From positions 1-15,252 of the forward strand of contig JAZQVM010000065.1 in NCBI GenBank assembly GCA_045631845.1: a stretch of 15,252 nucleotides of DNA. The letters run 5' to 3'. Both the position numbers and the translations under genes were made by a program. Shown here one piece after another: positions 1 to 6,345 of this stretch. The number at the start of each line of letters is the position of its first letter. Position 1 is the first letter of the stretch. Source of the stretch: CAKSHC01 sp045631845 (lineage in GTDB: Bacteria; Bacillota; Clostridia; Oscillospirales; UMGS1783). The notes beneath the pieces are model-generated. The model was not told where the DNA came from. It did no database searches and saw only the letters and a list, made by a program, of their open reading frames with translations.

Positions 1-1
1 T

Positions 2-916
2 GCTCAGATGGACGGCGCTATCCTCGTCGTTTCTTCTGCTGACGGCCCGATGCCCCAGACTCGTGAGCACATCCTGCTCGCCCGTCAGGTTGGCGTTCCT
101 TCCATCGTTGTTTTCATGAACAAGGTTGACCAGGTTGACGACGAAGAGCTGCTCGAACTGGTTGAGATGGAAATCCGTGACCTCCTCTCCAGCTACGACT
201 TCCCCGGCGATGATATTCCCATCGTTAAGGGTTCCGCTCTGGCTGCTCTGGAGTGCGCTTCTTCCGATCCTTCCGATGCCGCTTATGCTCCTATCGTTGA
301 GCTGATGGCTCAGGTTGACGCTTACATCCCCACTCCTGACAGAAAGGCTGACATGCCCTTCTTGATGCCTGTTGAGGACGTATTCACCATTCAGGGTCGT
401 GGTACGGTTGTTACCGGTCGTGTTGAGCGCGGCCAGCTCAAGCCCGGCGATGAAGTTGAAATCGTTGGTCTGACCGATGAAATCCGCAAGACTGTTGTTA
501 CCTCCATGGAAATGTTCCACAAGGTTCTCGACTATGTTGAGGCCGGTGACAATGCCGGTTGCTTGCTGCGTGGTATTCAGCGTAAGGAAGTTGAGCGTGG
601 CCAGGTTCTGGCTAAGCCCGGCACCATCAAGCCCCACACCAAGTTCAAGGGCAGCGTTTATGTACTGACCAAGGACGAGGGTGGCCGTCATACTCCGTTC
701 TTCAACAACTATCGTCCTCAGTTCTACTTCCGTACAACTGACGTTACCGGTGTTATCAACCTGCCTGAAGATGTTCAGATGTGCCAGGGCGGCGATAACG
801 TTGAGCTGAATGTTGAACTGATCACCCCGATCGCTATCGAGGAAGGTCTGCGCTTCGCTATCCGTGAAGGCGGCCGTACCGTTGGTTCGGGCGTTGTTAC
901 TGCTATCAACGAGTAA
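2..916 (+). CDS. tuf: Elongation factor Tu, 5'-truncated by the window edge
   Basis: EF-Tu is the GTPase that carries aminoacyl-tRNA to the ribosomal A site. The reading frame is open from base 2, so the true start lies upstream; about 304 residues remain of a family length near 395-400. The Walker A (G1) region is outside the window. What remains begins just after the DCPGH switch II region, with the typical AQMDGAILVVS stretch, followed by PQTREHILLARQVGVP, the guanine-specificity NKVD motif and the SAL (G5) motif. Domains II and III follow, with FTIQGRGTVVTGRVERG, a TPFFNNYRPQFYFRTTDVTG segment and the C-terminal FAIREGGRTVGSGVV. Codon use is strongly biased (CGT, GTT, CTC/CTG, AAG), unlike the neighbouring genes and as expected for a very highly expressed gene. 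A strong hairpin follows directly. Identity is essentially certain. Confidence 0.98.
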   Translation, partial: AQMDGAILVVSSADGPMPQTREHILLARQVGVPSIVVFMNKVDQVDDEELLELVEMEIRDLLSSYDFPGDDIPIVKGSALAALECASSDPSDAAYAPIVELMAQVDAYIPTPDRKADMPFLMPVEDVFTIQGRGTVVTGRVERGQLKPGDEVEIVGLTDEIRKTVVTSMEMFHKVLDYVEAGDNAGCLLRGIQRKEVERGQVLAKPGTIKPHTKFKGSVYVLTKDEGGRHTPFFNNYRPQFYFRTTDVTGVINLPEDVQMCQGGDNVELNVELITPIAIEEGLRFAIREGGRTVGSGVVTAINE

Positions 917-927
917 TTTGCCTTACT

Positions 928-959
928 ATTGCAGCAGTGGGGAAACCCACTGCTGCAAT
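928..959 (+). terminator. Hairpin terminator after tuf
   Basis: A perfect stem of 11 GC-rich pairs (931-941 with 946-956) is closed by a GAAA tetraloop and extended by three A-T pairs (928-930 with 957-959). It starts 12 bases after the tuf stop codon. The tract that follows is only moderately T-rich, so this is a very stable hairpin with a weak U-tract; it may also protect the 3' end of the mRNA. Confidence 0.8.
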
Positions 960-978
960 TCCAAATTTAATATGTTAA

Positions 979-1086
979 GTCTTCGGGGCGGGGTGTGATT
1001 CCCCACCGGCAGTAAAGTCTGCAAGCCTATGGGCATGACACGGTGCGATTCCGTGACCGACGGTATAGTCCGGATGGAAGAAGATT
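979..1086 (+). promoter_or_regulatory. FMN riboswitch (RFN element)
   Basis: The aptamer shows the conserved RFN blocks in order. The P1 5' strand is TCTTC at 980-984 and the 3' strand is GGAAGAAGA near 1076-1084. Between them are GGGGCGGGGTGTGATTCCCC (P2), ACCGGCAGTAAAGTCTGCAAGCC (P3 region), a variable P4/P5 part containing GGTGCGATTCCGTGACCGACGG, and the signature ending ATAGTCCGGATGG. RFN elements bind flavin mononucleotide and usually reduce expression of riboflavin synthesis or uptake genes. Here it precedes a terminator and ribU, which fits transcription attenuation. I see no convincing promoter directly upstream; a poor -10-like TATGTT lies at 971-976. Confidence 0.96.
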
Positions 1087-1099
1087 TCCTTAATGCTAC

Positions 1100-1126
1100 C
1101 CGCAGACTTTTCGTCGGCGGTTTTTT
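1100..1126 (+). terminator. Riboswitch-controlled terminator before ribU
   Basis: CCGCAGAC (1100-1107) pairs with GTCGGCGG (1113-1120), with one A-G mismatch, around a five-base loop and is followed by six T residues. It lies 14 bases after the FMN aptamer and ahead of the ribU ribosome binding site, so it is the expected expression platform. Bases 1102-1110 are exactly complementary to aptamer bases 1014-1022, giving a possible antiterminator. Confidence 0.88.
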
Positions 1127-1149
1127 ATTTGCCGAGAAAAGGAGTTATT

Positions 1150-1743
1150 ATGTCTGCAACAAAAACAAAAAATTTAAGAGCACTTGTCGTGACGGCCATT
1201 ATGGGGGCTGTTGGATTTGTGTTGATGTTTTTGGAGTTCGGCGTGCCGATCGTGCCGTCTTTCATTAAGTTTGACTTTTCCGAATTACCGGCATTGATTG
1301 CATCGTTTGCCTATGGGCCTCTTTATGGGGTGGCGGTATGTTTTTTAAAAAATGCCTTGCATTTACTGGTGACCAGTACGGCGGGTGTTGGCGAATTGGC
1401 CAATTTTTTGATGGGTATTTTCTTTGTGGTACCGGCAGGGTTGATCTATCGGGCGCATAAAAATCGCAAGTCGGCGCTGATGGGATCACTGGTTGGTGCG
1501 GTGGCGATGGGAATTGCCTGTGTGGTTATCAACTATTTTTTGATTTATCCTATTTATTATAAGGTGATGATTCCGGAGACGGTCATTCTGTCATTCTATC
1601 AAGCCATATTGCCGAGTATGGACAGCATTTGGAAGTCGCTTTTGATTTTTAATTTGCCGTTTACGACGGTGAAGGGGCTGGTAGATGCGTTGATTTGTTT
1701 CCTTATTTATAAAAAACTCAGCCCGATCCTCAAAAAAACTTGA
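1150..1743 (+). CDS. ribU: Riboflavin ECF transporter substrate-binding protein RibU
   Basis: RibU is the membrane S-component that binds riboflavin and, with the shared EcfA/EcfA'/EcfT energizing module, imports it. The 197-residue product is hydrophobic, with about six membrane segments (near residues 10-30, 45-70, 82-100, 108-130, 145-160 and 173-190). It carries typical RibU-type stretches: FIKFDFSELPALI (38-50), FLKNALHLLVTSTAGVGELA (65-84) and the C-terminal LPFTTVKGLVDALICFLIYK region. The frame is open upstream to an ATG at 1093, but that lies inside the terminator hairpin region; the ATG at 1150, preceded by AAAGGAG at about 1137-1143, is the better start. The FMN riboswitch upstream independently supports a flavin role. 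No ECF ATPases are nearby, as usual for group II S-components. Confidence 0.95.
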   Translation: MSATKTKNLRALVVTAIMGAVGFVLMFLEFGVPIVPSFIKFDFSELPALIASFAYGPLYGVAVCFLKNALHLLVTSTAGVGELANFLMGIFFVVPAGLIYRAHKNRKSALMGSLVGAVAMGIACVVINYFLIYPIYYKVMIPETVILSFYQAILPSMDSIWKSLLIFNLPFTTVKGLVDALICFLIYKKLSPILKKT

Positions 1744-1768
1744 CAGAAAGCGACATATCCCGTATACT
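1740..1768 (+). promoter_or_regulatory. Housekeeping promoter of the metK leader
   Basis: A perfect -35 TTGACA (1740-1745) and TATACT (1763-1768) are separated by 17 bases, so this is a near-consensus vegetative promoter. The -35 box overlaps the ribU stop codon (1741-1743). Transcription should begin near 1775, about a dozen bases ahead of the SAM-I aptamer. Confidence 0.88.
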
Positions 1769-1788
1769 GTTATAGGAATTGAATATGG

Positions 1789-1886
1789 ATTATCAAGAGT
1801 GGCGGAGGGACTGGCCCTGTGAAGCCCGACAACCTGCGGATACGGCAAGGTGTTAAATCCTGCGGACATTTGTCCGATAGATAAGA
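1789..1886 (+). promoter_or_regulatory. SAM-I riboswitch (S-box leader)
   Basis: The conserved S-box landmarks are present. TTATC (1790-1794) pairs with GATAA (1880-1884) to form P1. The kink-turn region AAGAGTGGCGGAGGGACTGG comes next, then CCCTGTGAAGCCCGACAACC (P2 and the pseudoknot region), the P3 GCGGATACGGCAAGGTGTTAAATCC segment and a P4 hairpin, GGACATTTGTCC. S-box RNAs bind S-adenosylmethionine and turn down methionine and SAM genes by transcription termination. Its position between a strong promoter and a terminator ahead of the SAM synthetase gene fits feedback repression by the product. Confidence 0.97.
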
Positions 1887-1894
1887 TTTTAAAT

Positions 1895-1922
1895 GCGCTC
1901 TTGGTAACAAGAGCGCTTTTTT
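1895..1922 (+). terminator. S-box terminator before metK
   Basis: A perfect nine-base-pair stem, GCGCTCTTG (1895-1903) with CAAGAGCGC (1908-1916), encloses a GTAA loop and is followed by six T residues (1917-1922). This is the expression platform of the SAM-I riboswitch. The 5' arm plus loop (1896-1907) is also complementary to the P1 5' region of the aptamer (1790-1801). Confidence 0.94.
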
Positions 1923-1937
1923 AAGGAGAAAAAAGGA

Positions 1938-3107
1938 ATGAGAAACTATTTATTTACTTCAGAATCGGTGACCGAAGGTCATCCCGATAAAATTTGCGAT
2001 CGCATTTCCGACAGCGTATTGGATGCGATGCTGGCACAAGATCCGATGTCCCGTGTGGCTTGTGAGACGGCCATTACCACTGGGCAGGTGCTGGTGATGG
2101 GAGAGATTACCTCGGCGGCGCAGGTGGATATTCCGGCCTTGGTGCGTCGTGCCATTACGGATATTGGGTACACTTCCAGTGAATACGGTTTTGATGCGGC
2201 GACCTGTGGCATACTGACGGCGCTGGATAAGCAGTCGCCCGATATTGCGCTGGGTGTTGACAAGTCGTTGGAGGCCAAAGAGTCCAACGGGTATGATATT
2301 GGTGCGGGAGATCAAGGCATGATGTTTGGTTATGCCTGCAACGAAACGCCGGAACTGATGCCGATGCCGATTTCTTATGCGCACAAGTTGGCTAAGCGTT
2401 TGACCGATGTACGCAAGACGGGGGTATTGCCCTATTTGCGTCCCGATGGCAAGACGCAGGTGTCGGTGCGGTATGAGGACGGACATCCTGTTGCCATTGA
2501 TACCATTGTAGTATCGTCTCAGCATGCGGCCGATGTGGATCTGTCGGAAATTCGTGAGTCGATCATTGAGGAAGTAATCAAGCCGATATTGCCTGAAAAG
2601 ATGATTGCGGATGCCCGTATTTTGGTTAATCCTACCGGACGGTTTGTGATTGGCGGGCCTTGCGGGGACTCGGGATTGACGGGACGCAAGATTATTGTGG
2701 ATACCTATGGCGGTATGGGCCGTCACGGCGGCGGTGCTTTCTCGGGCAAGGATGCGACCAAGGTGGATCGTTCTTCGGCCTATGCGGCACGTCGAGTAGC
2801 CAAGACGATTGTAAAAGCGGGCTTGGCCGAGCGTTGCGAGGTGCAGTTGGCGTATGCGATTGGTGTGGCTCAGCCGGTTTCGGTATTGGTGGATACCTTT
2901 GGTACGGACAAGGTGGATGAGGAGAGATTGACCAAGGCGGTAAAGGCCTGTTTTGATCTTCGTCCGGCGGCCATTATTGAAGAACTGAAATTGCGCTCGC
3001 CCATATTTACGCCGCTTTCGTCCTACGGGCACATGGGGCGCGAGGATTTGAATGTAATGTGGGAAGACACATCGAAGGTGCAGGAACTTTTAGAATTATT
3101 AAAATAA
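1938..3107 (+). CDS. metK: S-adenosylmethionine synthetase
   Basis: MetK condenses ATP and methionine into S-adenosylmethionine, releasing phosphate and pyrophosphate, in the cytoplasm. At 389 residues it has normal length. Diagnostic motifs are GHPDK (14-18), the GAGDQGMMFGYA loop (122-133), NPTGRFVIGGP (231-241) and the phosphate-binding loop GGGAFSGKDATKVDRS (264-279). The ATG at 1938 follows an AAGGAG at 1923-1928 with normal spacing. Expression is expected to be feedback-controlled by the SAM-I riboswitch immediately upstream. A long antisense frame covers most of this gene but is a shadow of its codon structure. The gene is followed closely by a hairpin rather than a clear terminator, so transcription may continue into the next gene. 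Confidence 0.98.
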   Translation: MRNYLFTSESVTEGHPDKICDRISDSVLDAMLAQDPMSRVACETAITTGQVLVMGEITSAAQVDIPALVRRAITDIGYTSSEYGFDAATCGILTALDKQSPDIALGVDKSLEAKESNGYDIGAGDQGMMFGYACNETPELMPMPISYAHKLAKRLTDVRKTGVLPYLRPDGKTQVSVRYEDGHPVAIDTIVVSSQHAADVDLSEIRESIIEEVIKPILPEKMIADARILVNPTGRFVIGGPCGDSGLTGRKIIVDTYGGMGRHGGGAFSGKDATKVDRSSAYAARRVAKTIVKAGLAERCEVQLAYAIGVAQPVSVLVDTFGTDKVDEERLTKAVKACFDLRPAAIIEELKLRSPIFTPLSSYGHMGREDLNVMWEDTSKVQELLELLK

Positions 3108-3110
3108 ACA

Positions 3111-3147
3111 TTTCACCCCTTTTCCGCATAGGATAAAAGGGGTGAAA
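3111..3147 (+). promoter_or_regulatory. Perfect inverted repeat masking the next ribosome binding site
   Basis: TTTCACCCCTTTT (3111-3123) and AAAAGGGGTGAAA (3135-3147) form a perfect 13-base-pair stem with an 11-base loop, itself holding a further CC/GG pairing. The right arm contains AAGGGGTG, the only Shine-Dalgarno-like sequence for the ATG at 3152. No U-tract follows, so it is a poor intrinsic terminator. It may instead limit translation of the downstream gene or stabilise the metK 3' end. The structure is seen; the role is inferred. Confidence 0.65.
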
Positions 3148-3151
3148 AGTT

Positions 3152-3454
3152 ATGGATCAGATTGGGATCATTATACTTTCATTATTTGCTGCACTTGGGA
3201 TTGCTTACTTGATTATGCAGATTCGGGAATGGATACTTTGGGGATCGGCGCAGGCGGTGCGTCGCGTGATATTGGAGTTGAACCCCGAGGAGAATGATGC
3301 GCTAATCCCCTTTGTAGTGGGGCGGATTGCGGAACAATGCCGAAGCGGGAATGGTCGAGCGCAGATTGTAGTGATTGACAAGGGACTAACGCAGGAGCAG
3401 GTGGATGCACTTTTGATTTGTGTGCCCGACCTGCAGATCGAGAAGGAACGGTAG
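3152..3454 (+). CDS. Small membrane-anchored protein of unknown function
   Basis: I do not recognise this 100-residue protein with certainty. Residues 3-22 (QIGIIILSLFAALGIAYLIM) form a single hydrophobic segment that should anchor it in the membrane. A short amphipathic stretch and a soluble domain of about 70 residues follow. That domain has a strand-like segment, AQIVVIDKGLTQEQVDALL, which recalls the pattern 'V-V-D-x-G-L-x-x-E' found in small hypothetical proteins of some Clostridia; this is a recollection, not a search result. The GGGGTG ribosome site sits inside a hairpin. The stop codon is one base short of the recD2 ATG, so the two are very likely co-transcribed and may be translationally coupled. 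Length, codon use and spacing support a real gene. Confidence 0.75.
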   Translation: MDQIGIIILSLFAALGIAYLIMQIREWILWGSAQAVRRVILELNPEENDALIPFVVGRIAEQCRSGNGRAQIVVIDKGLTQEQVDALLICVPDLQIEKER

Positions 3455-3455
3455 C

Positions 3456-5663
3456 ATGGCGCAACAGGAACAGATACAGGGGACGGTAGCCTCTGTTATA
3501 TTCAAAAATCAGGAAAACGGATATGCGATCATCGAGGTTAAGACGGCCGATGATGCCATAACTGCCGTGGGGACCATGCCTTACATAACGACGGGGGAGC
3601 GCATCACGGCCGTTGGCCGATGGGTGGAGCATCCTAACTACGGAGCTCAGTTTCAGGTAGAGAGTTACGAGAAGGAGCTGCCGACAACGGTGGATGCCAT
3701 TCGAGCCTATTTAGCGGCAGGAGCCATCAAGGGTGTGGGAGAGAAGACGGCCGACAAATTCATCGAATTATTCGGCGAGCGCACCCTTGAGGTGATCGAA
3801 AACGCGCCCGAGCAATTGGCGAGGGTGCGTGGCATTACCGAGGCCAAGGCTAACAAGATCTCGCAGGCTTTTCGGGAGCAGTTTGGGATTCGACGTGTGA
3901 TTCTTTTTCTGCAACGGTATGGGGTGAGTATATCGGTAGCCTTTGCGGTGTGGAAGTGTTGGGGATGCGCCTCGGAGGATGTGATTCGATGCAATCCATA
4001 CATTTTATGCGAGATGATTGACGGGGTAAGTTTTGCCGATGCGGATGAGATCGCCTCTCGCATGGAATTTGATAAGAGCAGTCCGCTTCGGATTTCTTCG
4101 GCGATGAAATACATTCTGCATCGCAACGCTTATAGTGCGGGGCATACCTTTATTCCCCGTGAGGCGTTGGTACAGATGACAGCACAGCTGCTTGATATGC
4201 CCGAATCGGCAATTGAGCGGCGGTTGGATGAACTGATTAAGGATGAGATGTTATATAACCGCCCGATCGGCAACAAGGATGCTGTGTATCTGGAGCGTTA
4301 CTACAAGGCGGAGCAGTATTGTGCTTGGCGGATGGCTCGGTTGCAGAGTAACGTGCGGCGGTTTACCGAATATCGTCCTGAACATTTGACTCGGGTGGAG
4401 AAGAAACTAAATTTGCATTTTAATGAACAGCAGATGAGCGCCATTGATATGGCGGCTCGGAGCGGAGTTATGATACTGACTGGTGGGCCGGGTACGGGAA
4501 AGACGACGGCCTTGTCGGGTATTATTGCCTTATATCAGATGTTGGGTGTTAAATATGCATTGGCGGCACCCACGGGACGGGCGGCCAAGCGCATTTCGGA
4601 GTTGACGGGGGATGAGGCAAAGACCATTCACCGTATGCTGGAAATGCAATACAGCGGAGATTCCTTGCCTCATTTTGCTAAAAATGAGGACGAGCCGCTT
4701 GGGTATGACGCCGTGATCTGTGATGAAGCCTCGATGATTGATGCCGATTTGATGCAGGCGTTATTGCGGGCGTTGCCCGACGGATGTCGGTTGGTATTGG
4801 TTGGGGATGCCGATCAGTTACCGCCGGTGGGCCCCGGAAACATGCTGGGGGATATGATTGCATCCGGATTGGTGGATACGGTAGCCCTTTCGCATGTATT
4901 CAGGCAGGCCGCTGACTCGCTGATCATTACCAATGCCCATGGCATTCTGAAGGGGGAGTCCTTGCAATTGAAGGGTGAAAATCGGGATGTCTTCTTGCTT
5001 AAGGAGACGGGCTCGGTGACGGCGGCACATTTGATTGTGGATCTGGCGGTGCGACGGCTGGTGAATACCTACGGGTATGATCCGCTTTCGGATATTCAGG
5101 TGATTTCTCTTTCTAAACTTGGCATCTGCGGCACGGTGAATCTCAATGAGCATTTACGTGCGGCTATTAATCCTCCCTCACCCGACAAAGCGGAAAAGCC
5201 GTGGGGGAAACACGGATTCCGTGTGGGGGATAAGGTGATGCAGATACGCAATAACTATGATATTACCTATCGTATGCCAGGCGGCGAACTGGGCGTGGGT
5301 ATCTTTAACGGAGATATCGGTATCATTCGGTCGATCGATACCTATGCCGAATGTATGGAAATTCAGTTTGACGATAAGACGGCCAACTACCCCTTTACCT
5401 GCTTGGAGCAGTTGGATTTTGCTTATGCCATGACGGTGCATAAGAGTCAGGGCAGTGAGTTTAGATGTGTTGTGTTATCGGTGGTGGATTCGCCTCGGAA
5501 TTTGCTGTACCGTAACCTGCTGTATACGGCGATGACCCGTGCCAAGGAGCGGTTGGTGATTGTAGGTGATCCGGCTAAGATTGACGCTATGATTGAGAAC
5601 AAGACCAAGACCAAACGGTTTTCGGGGCTTCGTTATATGCTTGAGGATTATGTGGAATGTTAA
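3456..5663 (+). CDS. recD2: RecD2-family ATP-dependent DNA helicase
   Basis: RecD2 is a superfamily 1B 5'-3' DNA helicase found in bacteria without an associated RecBC complex, linked to repair and replication-fork maintenance. The 735-residue product has the long N-terminal extension of this subfamily: an OB-like start (GTVASVIFKNQENGYAIIEV, 9-28) and helix-hairpin-helix repeats (GAIKGVGEKTADKFIELFGE, 89-108, and LARVRGITEAKANKI, 121-135). The helicase core follows, with Walker A GGPGTGKTT (343-351), motif Ia APTGRAAKR (371-379), motif II DEAS (423-426), GDADQLPPVGPG (450-461), motif V MTVHKSQGSEF (659-669) and motif VI TAMTRAKERL (691-700). The frame is open upstream, but the ATG at 3456, preceded by AAGGA at about 3443-3447, best fits the family. 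It overlaps comFC by seven bases. Confidence 0.96.
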   Translation: MAQQEQIQGTVASVIFKNQENGYAIIEVKTADDAITAVGTMPYITTGERITAVGRWVEHPNYGAQFQVESYEKELPTTVDAIRAYLAAGAIKGVGEKTADKFIELFGERTLEVIENAPEQLARVRGITEAKANKISQAFREQFGIRRVILFLQRYGVSISVAFAVWKCWGCASEDVIRCNPYILCEMIDGVSFADADEIASRMEFDKSSPLRISSAMKYILHRNAYSAGHTFIPREALVQMTAQLLDMPESAIERRLDELIKDEMLYNRPIGNKDAVYLERYYKAEQYCAWRMARLQSNVRRFTEYRPEHLTRVEKKLNLHFNEQQMSAIDMAARSGVMILTGGPGTGKTTALSGIIALYQMLGVKYALAAPTGRAAKRISELTGDEAKTIHRMLEMQYSGDSLPHFAKNEDEPLGYDAVICDEASMIDADLMQALLRALPDGCRLVLVGDADQLPPVGPGNMLGDMIASGLVDTVALSHVFRQAADSLIITNAHGILKGESLQLKGENRDVFLLKETGSVTAAHLIVDLAVRRLVNTYGYDPLSDIQVISLSKLGICGTVNLNEHLRAAINPPSPDKAEKPWGKHGFRVGDKVMQIRNNYDITYRMPGGELGVGIFNGDIGIIRSIDTYAECMEIQFDDKTANYPFTCLEQLDFAYAMTVHKSQGSEFRCVVLSVVDSPRNLLYRNLLYTAMTRAKERLVIVGDPAKIDAMIENKTKTKRFSGLRYMLEDYVEC

Positions 5664-6331
5664 GACGAATTTGGCGATGGCTTCTTACGTTTTGCTATCC
5701 GTCACGGTGTCCCTTTTGCAGTGTTCTTGTAGAAAAAGAAGGGGAGTATTGCAAGGAATGTAAAGAAGAGTTGCCCTATTGCAGCCAATATAAATTGATA
5801 CCTAACAGTAAACGCCATGATGTATTTTGTGTGCGTGCGCCCTTCTACTATGTTGGGGCTGCCAAGCGGGCGGCCAAGGCGCTCAAGTTTCATCGTCATA
5901 AAAGTGCGGCGGTTCATTTTGCTCGGGCCATGGCCGAGATGCAGGTGTCGGGCTTGAGAGAGGCCGATTATGTGACGGCCGTTCCTCTTAGCGCTAAGCG
6001 GTATAATAGCCGCGGCTACAATCAAAGTGAGCTGATTGCCCAGCAGTATGCCATGACTAAAGGATTGCCGTATGTATCGGTGATTGAAAAGTGGAAGGAT
6101 ACCCCGAAACAGTCGTTGCAGGTCAGTGCTCGGGCGAGGGCGGCGAATGTTAAGGGATGTTATCGGGTGATTGAGGAACAGGCGGTTAAGGGCAAGACGA
6201 TGGTGTTGATAGACGATGTATACACCACGGGTGCTACCTTGCGTGAGTGTGCCCGTACCTTACGGAAAGCCGGAGCCAAGTGTGTGATTGGCGTATGCGG
6301 TTGTGTTTCGGGTAAAAATAAGCAGACCTAA
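5657..6331 (+). CDS. comFC: ComF-family phosphoribosyltransferase-like protein
   Basis: ComFC/GntX-type proteins join an N-terminal zinc ribbon to a phosphoribosyltransferase fold. Members are needed for DNA uptake in naturally competent bacteria, but many carriers are not known to be competent. The 224-residue product has cysteines at 13, 18, 21, 32, 35 and 42 (CPFC and CKEC pairs), then TAVPLSAKRYNSRGYNQSE (107-125), the KQSLQVSARARAANVKGCY segment and the PRPP-binding signature IDDVYTTGAT (185-194). The ATG lies within the recD2 stop region (ATGTTAA), so translation is probably coupled to the helicase. The stop codon lies in the loop of the following terminator hairpin. The family call is firm; a role in competence here is inference. 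Confidence 0.93.
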   Translation: MLRRIWRWLLTFCYPSRCPFCSVLVEKEGEYCKECKEELPYCSQYKLIPNSKRHDVFCVRAPFYYVGAAKRAAKALKFHRHKSAAVHFARAMAEMQVSGLREADYVTAVPLSAKRYNSRGYNQSELIAQQYAMTKGLPYVSVIEKWKDTPKQSLQVSARARAANVKGCYRVIEEQAVKGKTMVLIDDVYTTGATLRECARTLRKAGAKCVIGVCGCVSGKNKQT

Positions 6332-6345
6332 TGGTCTGCTTTTTA
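6321..6345. terminator. Two-way terminator between comFC and thiN
   Basis: AGCAGACC (6321-6328) pairs perfectly with GGTCTGCT (6333-6340) around TAAT, with TTTTATTTATT after it on the plus strand and TATTTTTA after it on the minus strand. It serves the convergent genes on both sides and even contains the comFC stop codon. Confidence 0.9.

Noticed and set aside
1093..1149. Upstream ATG that would lengthen RibU by 19 residues
   Set aside because: It would place the start inside the terminator region, and the added residues do not fit the family; the ATG at 1150 has a clear AAAGGAG.
1029..1268. Open frame of 79 codons starting inside the FMN aptamer
   Set aside because: It runs through the riboswitch, the terminator and the start of ribU in another frame; the start has no ribosome site and the product is not protein-like.
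1959..3032. Antisense open frame of 357 codons opposite metK
   Set aside because: Its product is rich in Arg, His, Asn and Gln with no recognisable domain, and it mirrors the codon pattern of metK, which is certain. It has no evident ribosome site of its own.
3420..3455. Upstream ATG that would lengthen RecD2 by 12 residues
   Set aside because: It lies within the preceding gene, has no ribosome site, and the added residues are unlike the family start.
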